The notes under the pieces are model-generated. The model had not been told where the DNA came from and searched no databases. It saw only the letters and a program-made list of their open reading frames with translations. A stretch of DNA of 64,000 bases from Bacteroides fluxus YIT 12057. Its GTDB lineage: Bacteria; Bacteroidota; Bacteroidia; Bacteroidales; Bacteroidaceae. The translations under genes and the position numbers were made by a program. How positions within the stretch are numbered: position 1 is the first letter of the stretch; the number at the start of each line of letters is the position of its first letter. This document shows, piece by piece, positions 35,818 through 44,460 of this stretch. The DNA lies in the NCBI RefSeq assembly GCF_000195635.1, contig NZ_GL882691.1, positions 128,950 through 192,949 of the forward strand, in the 5' to 3' direction.

Positions 35818-37347
35818 ATGAAGAAATCCCGCTTCTTGCTGATAAGTGTAGCTCTCCTCCCTGCCACGTTGAAGATGTATTCGGCTGAAAAGCCTTTGAA
35901 GCCTAATATAATCTTTATTTTGTGTGACGACATGGGATATGGAGATTTGGGGTGTTATGGTCAGAAATATATACAGACACCCAACCTTGACCGGATGGCT
36001 CAGGAAGGCATGCGCTTCACACAAGCTTATGCCGGTAGTCCGGTAAGTGCCCCTTCACGTGCTGCATTGATGACCGGCCAGCATTCCGGTCACGGACATG
36101 TACGTGGTAATAAAGAATACTGGCCTCAGTCTCCTGTGATGAAATACGGTGAAAATAAGGACTGGAGCATTGTGGGGCAGGAACCGTACGATGCGAATCA
36201 TGTCATTTTGCCGGAAATAATGAAAAACAATGGATATACGACCGGCATGTTCGGAAAATGGGCAGGTGGTTACGAAGGTTCCTGTTCCACTCCCGACAAG
36301 CGTGGCGTGGATGAATATTACGGTTTTATCTGCCAGTTCCAGGCCCATCTGTATTATCCGAATTTTCTGAACAGATACAGCAAGTCAAAAGGAGACACGG
36401 CCACCATTCGCCTGACGATGGAGGATAATATCCGTTACCCGATGTTCGGTGATGACTATAAGAAACGTACACAGTATTCTGCCGACCTCATTCACGGGGA
36501 AGCCTTGCAATGGTTGGATGCCCAGGACGGGAAACAGCCTTTCTATGGATTTTTCACTTATACCTTGCCTCATGCGGAATTGGCGCAGCCCAATGATTCC
36601 ATTCTGAAACATTACAAGAAGCAATTCTTTACAGATAAGACCTGGGGAGGAAGTGAAGGCTCGCGATACAATCCGGCTGAACATACCCATGCGCAGTTTG
36701 CCGGAATGATTACCCGTCTGGATGCATTTGTAGGCGAAATCTTTGCGAAGTTGAAAGAGAAAGGGCTGGATGAAAATACCATCGTCATCTTCAGTAGCGA
36801 TAACGGGCCTCACGAAGAGGGCGGAGCCGATCCGTCCTTTTTCGGACGTGACGGGAAATTGCGTGGGCTGAAGCGCCAATGTTATGAAGGTGGGATCCGT
36901 ATTCCGTTTATTGTCCGTTGGCCGGGACATGTACCTGCCGGTACGGTGAACGACCATCAATTGGCTTTTTACGATGTAATGCCTACTTTCTGCGAGTTGG
37001 CGGGCGACAAGAGATTCCCCAAAAAATACTTGAACAAGAAGATAGACGGGGATTGCTTCGACGGTATTTCTTTTGCGCCTACCCTGTTGGGGGATGATGC
37101 GCGCCAGCAGAAGCATGAATTCCTTTATTGGGAGTTTCACGAAACAGACCAGATAGGTGTCCGTATGGGCGACTGGAAACTGGTGGTAAAGAAAGGAGAA
37201 AAATATCTGTATAATTTGGCGGAAGATATACATGAGGACGTGAATGTTGCGGCGCAGCATCCCGACATACTGCAACAGATGGTGGATATCATTTTGCGCG
37301 AACATACTGACAATAAATTGTTTCCTGTTACATTGCCTCGATTATAA
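35818..37347 (+). CDS. Type I sulfatase, formylglycine-dependent (serine type)
   Basis: A 509-residue exported enzyme with a signal peptide of about 23 residues. The metal-binding block FILCDDMGYGDLGCYGQKY is near 32-50. The maturation motif is S77-A-P-S-R81 in SPVSAPSRAALMTG, where S77 becomes formylglycine. Later blocks are IVIFSSDNGPHEEGGADPSF (metal and active site), GIRIPFIVRWPG and a C-terminal MGDWKLVVKKGEKYLYNL. Serine-type sites need an anaerobic radical-SAM maturase, not seen here. Sulfatases of this S1 family in Bacteroides strip sulfate from host mucins or glycosaminoglycans; its co-transcription with sialidase suggests sulfated galactose or GlcNAc on mucin, but the subfamily was not determined. 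Confidence 0.9.
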   Translation: MKKSRFLLISVALLPATLKMYSAEKPLKPNIIFILCDDMGYGDLGCYGQKYIQTPNLDRMAQEGMRFTQAYAGSPVSAPSRAALMTGQHSGHGHVRGNKEYWPQSPVMKYGENKDWSIVGQEPYDANHVILPEIMKNNGYTTGMFGKWAGGYEGSCSTPDKRGVDEYYGFICQFQAHLYYPNFLNRYSKSKGDTATIRLTMEDNIRYPMFGDDYKKRTQYSADLIHGEALQWLDAQDGKQPFYGFFTYTLPHAELAQPNDSILKHYKKQFFTDKTWGGSEGSRYNPAEHTHAQFAGMITRLDAFVGEIFAKLKEKGLDENTIVIFSSDNGPHEEGGADPSFFGRDGKLRGLKRQCYEGGIRIPFIVRWPGHVPAGTVNDHQLAFYDVMPTFCELAGDKRFPKKYLNKKIDGDCFDGISFAPTLLGDDARQQKHEFLYWEFHETDQIGVRMGDWKLVVKKGEKYLYNLAEDIHEDVNVAAQHPDILQQMVDIILREHTDNKLFPVTLPRL

Positions 37348-37381
37348 CCATCGATTTTTATCATTTTAATCCATTAATATC

Positions 37382-39019
37382 ATGAAAAAAGTATTGAACC
37401 TATTTCTTTTTTTCTTTTTGTGGAGCACTGCAACTCAAGTGATCCATGCTGCCGATTCTATATTTGTTCGTGAAACGCGTATCCCGATTTTGATCGAAAG
37501 ACAGGATAATGCATTGTTTTATATCCGGTTGAATGCCGGAGAAAACCAGACCTTGGACAATGTGGCTTTGAGTTTCGGCAAGGAAGTGAAACTTTCTGAT
37601 ATCCAGGCAGTGAAGCTTTATTATGGAGGTACGGAAGCCTTGCAGGACAGAGACAAAAAACGTTTTGCTCCTGTAGAATATATTTCCAGCCACAAGCCGG
37701 GAGGTACTTTGGCTGCGAATCCTTCTTATTCAATCAAGAATTCCGAAGTGAATAATCCGGGAAGTGAGGTTCTGTTGAACAGTGGCCAGAAACTTTTCCC
37801 CGGTGTGAATTTCTTCTGGATCAGTTTGCAAATGAATCCCGGAACCCGGTTGGATACAAAGGTGACGGCGAAACTGACTTCCGTTACTTTGGACGGCAAG
37901 AAAGTGCCTTTGAAAATGTTCTCTCCCGAGGGCATCGAACACCGTATGGGTGTGGGAGTGCGCCATGCCGGAGATGATAATTCCGCGGCGTTCCGTATCC
38001 CCGGCCTGGTAACGACCAACAAGGGTACTTTGCTTGGAGTATATGATGTGCGCTACAACAGCAGCGTTGATTTGCAGGAGCATGTAGATGTAGGACTCAG
38101 CCGCAGTACAGACGGTGGCAAGACTTGGGAAAAAATGCGTCTGCCTTTGGCTTTCGGCGAGACGGGCGGACTGCCTGCTGCACAGAATGGTGTGGGTGAT
38201 CCTTCCATTCTGGTTGACACCAAGACGAACACTGTATGGGTGGTGGCCGCATGGACGCACGGAATGGGCAACCAGCGTGCATGGTGGAGCTCACATCCGG
38301 GAATGGATGTGAACCATACGGCACAGTTGGTGATGAGCAAGAGTACGGACGACGGAAAGACGTGGTCTGAACCTATCAATGTGACGGAACAGGTAAAGGA
38401 TCCTTCCTGGTACTTCCTGTTGCAGGGACCGGGACGTGGTATCACCATGAGTGACGGTACATTGGTATTCCCTATCCAGTACATCGGTTCGGACCGTATT
38501 CCCAATGCAGGTATCATGTACAGCAAGGACAGTGGCAAGACCTGGAAAATACACAACCATGCACGTACCAATACCACCGAAGCACAGGTAGCAGAAGTGG
38601 AACCGGGCGTATTGATGCTGAACATGCGTGACAACCGTGGCGGTAGCCGTGCCGTATATACAACGACTGACTTGGGCGAGACATGGAAAGAACATGAATC
38701 TTCACGCACGGCTTTGATAGAGCCTGTATGTATGGCAAGTCTCATCAGCGTGAAAGCCAAGGACAATGTATTGAAAAAGGATATTCTTATATTCTCCAAT
38801 CCCAATTCAACCAAAAACCGCAATAACATGACTATCAAGGTGAGCCTCGACGGCGGAAAGACCTGGTCGCCCGAACATCAGGTATTGGTGGACGAAGGCT
38901 ATGGATGGGGATATTCCTGCCTGAGCATGGTAGATAAGGAAACTGTTGGAATCCTATATGAGAGTAGTGTAGCACACATGACCTTCCAGACGGTAAAACT
39001 GAAGGATCTGGTGAAATAA
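37382..39019 (+). CDS. nanH: Exo-alpha-sialidase, GH33
   Basis: A 545-residue exported neuraminidase. After the signal peptide comes an N-terminal beta domain (about 25-190), then the six-bladed propeller. The arginine motif AFRIPGLV (F204-P207) is present. Five Asp boxes are visible: SRSTDGGKTW (from S240), SKSTDDGKTW, SKDSGKTW, TTDLGETW and SLDGGKTW. The tyrosine region VGILYESS is near the end. Length and layout fit the NanH of B. fragilis. It frees terminal sialic acid from host glycans for uptake via nanT. It follows the sulfatase by 34 bp; a hairpin separates it from nanM. Confidence 0.95.
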   Translation: MKKVLNLFLFFFLWSTATQVIHAADSIFVRETRIPILIERQDNALFYIRLNAGENQTLDNVALSFGKEVKLSDIQAVKLYYGGTEALQDRDKKRFAPVEYISSHKPGGTLAANPSYSIKNSEVNNPGSEVLLNSGQKLFPGVNFFWISLQMNPGTRLDTKVTAKLTSVTLDGKKVPLKMFSPEGIEHRMGVGVRHAGDDNSAAFRIPGLVTTNKGTLLGVYDVRYNSSVDLQEHVDVGLSRSTDGGKTWEKMRLPLAFGETGGLPAAQNGVGDPSILVDTKTNTVWVVAAWTHGMGNQRAWWSSHPGMDVNHTAQLVMSKSTDDGKTWSEPINVTEQVKDPSWYFLLQGPGRGITMSDGTLVFPIQYIGSDRIPNAGIMYSKDSGKTWKIHNHARTNTTEAQVAEVEPGVLMLNMRDNRGGSRAVYTTTDLGETWKEHESSRTALIEPVCMASLISVKAKDNVLKKDILIFSNPNSTKNRNNMTIKVSLDGGKTWSPEHQVLVDEGYGWGYSCLSMVDKETVGILYESSVAHMTFQTVKLKDLVK

Positions 39020-39040
39020 ACCTGCATGCCCTTTTAAAAG

Positions 39041-39090
39041 AAAAAATCTTTCTGCTCCGGTACTCTGATCTGAGTGGAAAGATTTTTTTG
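39041..39090 (+). terminator. Hairpin terminator between nanH and nanM
   Basis: AAAAAATCTTTC (39041-39052) pairs perfectly with GAAAGATTTTTT (39077-39088), the right arm continuing into a T run. It ends 12-21 bp before the nanM start, so it may attenuate rather than end transcription. Confidence 0.65.
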
Positions 39091-39111
39091 TTTGATAAAT
39101 ACATGAAACCT

Positions 39112-40344
39112 ATGAAGAAGTTTGCGATATTATGCCTGATACTGGCGGGATGCGCTGCTCCCGAAGTGAAAAACGAATCTGTCTGGACTGTGAGACAGAT
39201 GCAGGGTGCTCCTGCAGAAGAGGCAGGGATTGGACAGGGTGTTTCGGCCTGCTATGCCGGTGTCCACAATGGAATGCTAATGATGGCGGGCGGCTGTAAT
39301 TTTCCGGAGGTACCGGCTTCGGAAGGAGGGAAGAAGCGGTTTTACCGGGGCATTTATGTGGCGGATGCTTCGGCCGATTCGGTATTCGTCTGGAAAAAAG
39401 CCGGAGAACTGCCTGTTGAGGCTGCATACGGTGTGTCTGTCTCTACTTCCCAAGGGATAATTTGTGCGGGGGGGACCAATCAGAATGGTGCGTTGGCTTC
39501 CGTTATCCGTATATCATTGGATGGAAACGGTGCCGGAGTGACCGTTGATTCCTTACCGTCACTTCCGTGTACGATAGATAATATGGGAGGAGCCGTATTG
39601 GACCATTATCTCTTTATTGCCGGAGGGAATGTCAACGGTGTACCTTCCAATACGCTGTATTGCCTGGACCTGGATCATACGGATGCAGGCTGGATACAGA
39701 TGCCTGGTTTTCCCGGCGCTCCCCGTACGCAGCCGGTATGTGTGGCGCAACGAAAAGGCGCGGACAGCCTCCTGTTCTTATGGGGAGGGTTTTCCGGTGC
39801 GGGTGAAGGACGTCCGGCTACTCTTTCGGTAGATGGTTATTGCTATAGCCTGGCGGCAAGGACATGGACTCCCGTGGCCATTCCTGCGGGGGAGGATTCT
39901 GTTGGGATTTCCTTGGGAGGAGGTACCGGCATAGCCTTTGGAGATAGTCTCATACTCTGTACGGGCGGAGTGAACAAGGATATTTTCCTGGATGCGCTGA
40001 AGCGGGAAGAGAAGATGAAACAGGCGTTGGCGGAGGGGAACCGTCCGGTAGCCGATAGTCTGAAACTGGCGGCCAAGGAGTATATGTCCATGTTGCCGGA
40101 AGCTTATCGTTTCAATGATAGGATACTGGTGTATAATACGTCCGGGGACTGTTGGACGGAGGTCATGCAATTTCCGGGAACAGCCCGTGCCGGTGCGGTG
40201 TTGGCAGGAGAAAACGGTACTTTCTTCAATATAGCCGGAGAACTGAAACCGGGAATCCGTACTCCTGAGATAGTAAAGATAACAGCAGGTGGAGTTTCTG
40301 GGAAAAAAAGCCTATCTTTGCGCCCCGTTACCGAAACTAACTAA
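39112..40344 (+). CDS. nanM: Kelch-propeller N-acetylneuraminate mutarotase/epimerase, lipoprotein
   Basis: About 410 residues. A lipoprotein signal MKKFAILCLILAGC puts the acylated cysteine at C14. Repeated kelch blades follow, with glycine pairs in MLMMAGGCNFPE, GIICAGGTNQNG, LFIAGGNVNGVP, FLWGGFSGAG and LILCTGGVNKD. This matches the cyclically permuted mutarotase family whose member NanM converts released alpha-sialic acid to the beta anomer. An ATG at 39103 would add MKP. It is last in the sialic-acid block; hydA starts 18 bp beyond its stop, and a -7 box for hydA lies inside its 3-prime end. Confidence 0.88.
   Translation: MKKFAILCLILAGCAAPEVKNESVWTVRQMQGAPAEEAGIGQGVSACYAGVHNGMLMMAGGCNFPEVPASEGGKKRFYRGIYVADASADSVFVWKKAGELPVEAAYGVSVSTSQGIICAGGTNQNGALASVIRISLDGNGAGVTVDSLPSLPCTIDNMGGAVLDHYLFIAGGNVNGVPSNTLYCLDLDHTDAGWIQMPGFPGAPRTQPVCVAQRKGADSLLFLWGGFSGAGEGRPATLSVDGYCYSLAARTWTPVAIPAGEDSVGISLGGGTGIAFGDSLILCTGGVNKDIFLDALKREEKMKQALAEGNRPVADSLKLAAKEYMSMLPEAYRFNDRILVYNTSGDCWTEVMQFPGTARAGAVLAGENGTFFNIAGELKPGIRTPEIVKITAGGVSGKKSLSLRPVTETN
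40313..40320 (+). promoter_or_regulatory. Putative -7 box for the hydrogenase cluster, inside nanM
   Basis: TATCTTTG fits TAnnTTTG and lies 42 bp before the hydA ATG, within the last codons of nanM. No -33 box was recognised. It allows hydA-hydF to be transcribed apart from nanM. Confidence 0.4.
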
Positions 40345-40362
40345 TTCAGAACATTAAATATT

Positions 40363-41823
40363 ATGGCATTTACGAGCAACATTATGATTGTCCGCCACAG
40401 ATTGCTGAAAGAATTGGTCAGACTGTGGAATACCGGCAAGTTGTTGGAGGAAATAGACCGTTTGCCCATCGAGCTGAGTCCGAGAAGATCCAAGCACGCC
40501 GGGCGCTGTTGTGTGCACAAGGAGCGTGCAGTGTGGAAATACAAGTCATTGCCGTTGCTGGGATTGGACATGGAGGATGAAACGGATGAGCTGACCCCCT
40601 TGTCCGAATATGCGGCCCGTGCGCTGGACAGGGCGGAAAACGGTACACCGAAAGATAACATCATGTGCGTGATTGATGAAGCTTGCTCGGCTTGCGTGCA
40701 GATTAATTATGAAATCACAAACCTCTGCCGCGGATGTACGGCTCGCAGTTGCCAGACCAATTGTCCCAAGAAAGCCGTACACGTCAAAGAGAGCGGACAG
40801 GCATGGATTGACCACGATGCCTGTATTAGTTGCGGCATTTGTCATAAAAGTTGTCCTTATCACGCTATTGTCTATATTCCCGTTCCATGTGAGGAAGCAT
40901 GCCCGGTGAAGGCCATCAGCAAGGATGCGAAAGGAATAGAACATATCGATGAAAACAAGTGCATTTATTGCGGGAAGTGCTTGAATGCCTGTCCGTTCGG
41001 AGCTATTTTCGAAATATCGCAGGTCTTTGACGTACTGCATAAGATACGCAAGGGGGAGAAGATGGTGGCTATCGTTGCCCCGTCCATCCTCGGACAATTC
41101 AAGGTAAACATCGGGCAGGTATATGGCGCATTGAAACAGGTAGGCTTTACGGATGTGATAGAGGTGGCGCAGGGAGCCATGGATACCGTGAGCAATGAGG
41201 CGCATGAGCTGATTGAAAAGCTGGAAGAGGGACAGAAATTTATGACTACTTCCTGTTGCCCGTCCTACATAGAGTTAGTCAACAAGCATATTCCGGATAT
41301 GAAACCTTATGTGTCGGGCACCGGTTCGCCGATGTATTATGCCGCCCGTATCGCCAAAGAAAAATATCCGGACGCCAAGGTCGTCTTTATAGGCCCGTGC
41401 GTAGCAAAGCGCAAGGAAGCCCAACGGGACGAAGCGGTAGATTTCATCCTGACGTTTGAGGAAGTGGCTTCTATATGGGCAGGACTGGGCATTAATCTGG
41501 ATATGTCGAGCCCTTATTCCATGAGTTTTACTTCCGTGCGTGAAGCCCATGGCTTTGCACAGGCAGGCGGCGTAATGGGAGCTGTCAAGGCTTATCTGAA
41601 GGAGGAGGCGGATAAGATCAACGCTGTCCAGGTAGCCAATCTTGATAAAAAGGCTATCGGTACTTTGCGTGCATACGCCAAATCCGGTAAAGCCCCGGGA
41701 CAATTTATTGAGGTGATGGCGTGTGAGGGCGGTTGCATTACCGGTCCTTGCTCCCACAACGAGGTGGTTGCCGGAAAACGCCAGTTGCAGCAGGAGTTGG
41801 TTAAGCAGGAAAAGACTTATTGA
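40363..41823 (+). CDS. hydA: Monomeric [FeFe]-hydrogenase, group B-like
   Basis: A 486-residue cytoplasmic iron-sulfur protein. The N-terminal half is rich in cysteine, including ferredoxin-type motifs CISCGICHKSCP and CIYCGKCLNACP for 4Fe-4S clusters. The H-cluster domain has TTSCCPSY (C298), IGPCVAKRKE (C346) and MACEGGCITGPC (C454 and C458), the four cysteines that hold the H-cluster. The L1 and L3 variants (TSCCPSY, MACEGGCITGPC) resemble group B enzymes rather than the TSCCPGW/ACPGGCxxGGG form of group A. It catalyses proton reduction or H2 oxidation with ferredoxin. All three maturases follow. Direction of catalysis and subgroup are inferences. Confidence 0.9.
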   Translation: MAFTSNIMIVRHRLLKELVRLWNTGKLLEEIDRLPIELSPRRSKHAGRCCVHKERAVWKYKSLPLLGLDMEDETDELTPLSEYAARALDRAENGTPKDNIMCVIDEACSACVQINYEITNLCRGCTARSCQTNCPKKAVHVKESGQAWIDHDACISCGICHKSCPYHAIVYIPVPCEEACPVKAISKDAKGIEHIDENKCIYCGKCLNACPFGAIFEISQVFDVLHKIRKGEKMVAIVAPSILGQFKVNIGQVYGALKQVGFTDVIEVAQGAMDTVSNEAHELIEKLEEGQKFMTTSCCPSYIELVNKHIPDMKPYVSGTGSPMYYAARIAKEKYPDAKVVFIGPCVAKRKEAQRDEAVDFILTFEEVASIWAGLGINLDMSSPYSMSFTSVREAHGFAQAGGVMGAVKAYLKEEADKINAVQVANLDKKAIGTLRAYAKSGKAPGQFIEVMACEGGCITGPCSHNEVVAGKRQLQQELVKQEKTY

Positions 41824-41825
41824 GA

Positions 41826-41981
41826 GCCTCACACCCGATCCCTCTCCGAAAGAGAGAACTTAAAATCATGTAAATGCGGGACTTTGAAAAACGTCGCTTA
41901 TGACTTTAAAAGAACGGAATGACGCTGAATACCCCACCTCCCTCTCTTCCTTCTCCTCCGGAGAGGGGTCGGAGGTGAGGC
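41826..41981. repeat. Imperfect 22-bp inverted repeats spanning the hydA-hydE junction
   Basis: The left arm 41826-41847 (GCCTCACACCCGATCCCTCTCC) starts just after the hydA stop. The right arm 41960-41981 matches its complement at 19 of 22 positions. The right arm lies inside the hydE frame and supplies residues around 21-28. The arms resemble the common palindromic CCTCACC(C)CCGACCCCTCTCC-type intergenic repeats of many bacteria. No target duplication was seen. Confidence 0.65.
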
Positions 41982-43021
41982 TGTGCAAACTTCTGGTTTC
42001 CGCATTGCGTCGGAATCACAAGTTGGATGCCGGAGAATACAAAGCTTTATTGCTGTGCAAGGACACGGATACCTTGAATTATCTGCAACAACAGGCGCGG
42101 GAGGTTGCGCTTGCCCGTTTTGGCAATCGTATTTTCATCCGTGGATTGATTGAGATAACCAACCGGTGCCGCAATAATTGCTATTATTGCGGTATCCGGA
42201 AGGGGAACAGCCATATTCCCCGTTATGGATTGTCGCAAGAGGAAATTTTGGCGTGTTGCCGTGACGGATACCGGCTCGGTTTTCGTACTTTTGTATTGCA
42301 GGGAGGTGAAGCGCCCGACATAAGGGATGAATGGGTGGTGGAAACGGTTGCTTCCATCCGCCGTGAGTTTCCGGATTGCGCCATAACCTTATCGTTGGGG
42401 GAGAAATCGCGGGAAGCCTATCTGCGTTTTTTCCGGGCAGGTGCCAACCGCTATCTGCTTCGTCATGAAACGTATAATGAGGAGCATTACCGTAAACTGC
42501 ATCCGGAAGAAATGTCCCTGAACCATCGGTTGCAATGTCTGGACTGGCTGAAGAAGACAGGTTACCAGACGGGAACAGGCATCATGGTGGGGAGTCCGTA
42601 TCAGACAGTTGACCATTTGGTGGAAGATATACTTTATATCGAACGGTTTTGTCCGGAGATGATAGGCATAGGGCCTTTTCTCCCGCATCATGATACCCCG
42701 TTTGCCTCTTTCGGGCCGGGAGATATGGAAATGACCCTGAAGTTACTTTCTATCTTCCGTTTGATGCATCCTGCTGCCCTGATACCTTCTACCACGGCAT
42801 TGGCTACACTTGCACCGGACGGGCGGGAGAGAGGTATCCTGGCGGGAGCGAATGTGGTGATGCCCAACCTTTCCCCGCAGGGGCAACGCAGCAAGTATTC
42901 CCTCTATGACAACAAGGCCTCTATGGGTGCCGAATCCGCAGAAGGATTGCGGCAATTGGAGAAACAGTTGGAGACCATCGGTTACTGTCTGTCTGAAGAC
43001 AGGGGTGACTATGGCAGTTGA
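41900..43021 (+). CDS. hydE: [FeFe]-hydrogenase maturase HydE, radical SAM
   Basis: A 373-residue radical-SAM enzyme if it begins at the ATG at 41900. The cluster motif CRNNCYYC (in EITNRCRNNCYYCGIRKGN) is at about 88-95, followed by FVLQGGEAP and a TIM barrel. HydE acts with HydG and HydF to build the 2Fe subcluster of the H-cluster. The first 25 or so residues (NDAEYPTSLSSFSSGEGSEV) are encoded by the right part of a palindromic repeat and do not look like HydE. A GTG at 41975, preceded by a GGAG, would give a more typical 348-residue protein beginning RLCKLLVSAL. hydG starts 11 bp after the stop. Confidence 0.9.
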   Translation: MTLKERNDAEYPTSLSSFSSGEGSEVRLCKLLVSALRRNHKLDAGEYKALLLCKDTDTLNYLQQQAREVALARFGNRIFIRGLIEITNRCRNNCYYCGIRKGNSHIPRYGLSQEEILACCRDGYRLGFRTFVLQGGEAPDIRDEWVVETVASIRREFPDCAITLSLGEKSREAYLRFFRAGANRYLLRHETYNEEHYRKLHPEEMSLNHRLQCLDWLKKTGYQTGTGIMVGSPYQTVDHLVEDILYIERFCPEMIGIGPFLPHHDTPFASFGPGDMEMTLKLLSIFRLMHPAALIPSTTALATLAPDGRERGILAGANVVMPNLSPQGQRSKYSLYDNKASMGAESAEGLRQLEKQLETIGYCLSEDRGDYGS

Positions 43022-43032
43022 TCATTTGAATT

Positions 43033-44460
43033 ATGGTATATAGTTATAATGTAAAATCAAAACAGGCGGAAGAGTTCATCAACCATCAGGAGATACTTGA
43101 TACGCTGGAATATGCCCAGGCCAATCGTGGTAACCGTCCGCTGATTGAAAACCTGATTGAAAAGGCTGCTTCATGCCGGGGATTGTCCCATCGGGAAGCG
43201 GCATTGTTATTGGAGTGCGACCAGCCTGATTTGACGAGCCGCATCTTTCATCTGGCACAGGAAATCAAACGGAAATTTTATGGCAACCGCATTGTCATGT
43301 TCGCTCCGTTGTATCTTTCCAATTATTGTGTAAACGGCTGTGTCTATTGCCCGTACCACGCCAAGAACCGTACCATTGCCCGCAAGAAGTTGTCGCAGGA
43401 AGAGATACGCCGGGAGGTGATTGCATTGCAGGACATGGGACATAAACGGTTGGCACTGGAAGCCGGTGAGGACCCTCGCCGTAACCCCATCGAATATATA
43501 TTGGAATCTATCCGTACCATTTACGACATACACCATAAAAACGGGGCTATCCGTAGGGTGAATGTGAATATTGCCGCTACTACGGTGGAGAATTACCGTC
43601 TTCTGAAGGAGGCAGGCATCGGTACTTACATTCTCTTTCAAGAAACCTATCATAAGGAAAATTACGAAGCCTTGCATCCCACCGGTCCCAAAAGCAATTA
43701 TGCCTATCATACGGAAGCCATGGACCGTGCCATGGAGGGAGGCATAGATGATGTAGGCATCGGTGTGCTGTTCGGTTTGAATACGTACCGTTATGATTTT
43801 GTGGGACTGATGATGCATGCCGAACATCTGGAAGCTGCTTTCGGAGTGGGGCCGCATACCATCAGCGTACCCCGTATCTGTCCGGCGGACGATATCTCGA
43901 CAAACGATTTTCCAGATGCCATCTCCGATGAAATGTTCTGCCGCATTGTTGCCGTTATCCGTATTGCCGTACCCTACACAGGCATGATCATCTCCACCCG
44001 TGAGACGGAAGCGGTACGCCGTAAGGTGCTTGAGCTGGGAATTTCGCAGATAAGCGGTGGTTCGCGTACCAGTGTGGGAGGCTATGCTGTGCCGGAAGTG
44101 GAGGAGGAGAATTCTTCCCAGTTTGATGTCAGCGACCGCCGTACGTTGGATGAAGTGGTCGGTTGGCTGCTCGACTTGGGACATATCCCCAGTTTCTGTA
44201 CGGCATGCTATCGGGAGGGGCGCACGGGAGACCGGTTCATGTCGCTTGTCAAACGCGGGCAGATAGCCAACTGTTGCCAGCCCAATGCCTTGATGACATT
44301 GAAGGAATATCTGGAAGATTATGCTTCCTCCGGCACAAGGGAAAAAGGGATACGCTTGATTCGTGAAGAGATGGAACATATCCCCAATCCGAAAATAAAG
44401 GAGATAGCCTTGAAACATTTGCAGGAGATAGAAAATGGAAAAAGAGATTTCAGGTTCTAG
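43033..44460 (+). CDS. hydG: [FeFe]-hydrogenase maturase HydG, radical SAM tyrosine lyase
   Basis: A 475-residue enzyme of normal length that cleaves tyrosine to give the CO and CN ligands of the H-cluster. The radical-SAM motif is CVNGCVYC near residues 98-105, in APLYLSNYCVNGCVYCPYHA. The C-terminal auxiliary cluster motif is CTACYREGRTGDRFM with a further cysteine pair in ANCCQPNALMTL. EAGEDPRRNPIEYI and HTISVPRICPADD are also typical. Its last 26 bp overlap hydF, implying translational coupling. HydG is close to ThiH, but the CTACYR C-terminal block is specific to HydG. Confidence 0.95.
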   Translation: MVYSYNVKSKQAEEFINHQEILDTLEYAQANRGNRPLIENLIEKAASCRGLSHREAALLLECDQPDLTSRIFHLAQEIKRKFYGNRIVMFAPLYLSNYCVNGCVYCPYHAKNRTIARKKLSQEEIRREVIALQDMGHKRLALEAGEDPRRNPIEYILESIRTIYDIHHKNGAIRRVNVNIAATTVENYRLLKEAGIGTYILFQETYHKENYEALHPTGPKSNYAYHTEAMDRAMEGGIDDVGIGVLFGLNTYRYDFVGLMMHAEHLEAAFGVGPHTISVPRICPADDISTNDFPDAISDEMFCRIVAVIRIAVPYTGMIISTRETEAVRRKVLELGISQISGGSRTSVGGYAVPEVEEENSSQFDVSDRRTLDEVVGWLLDLGHIPSFCTACYREGRTGDRFMSLVKRGQIANCCQPNALMTLKEYLEDYASSGTREKGIRLIREEMEHIPNPKIKEIALKHLQEIENGKRDFRF

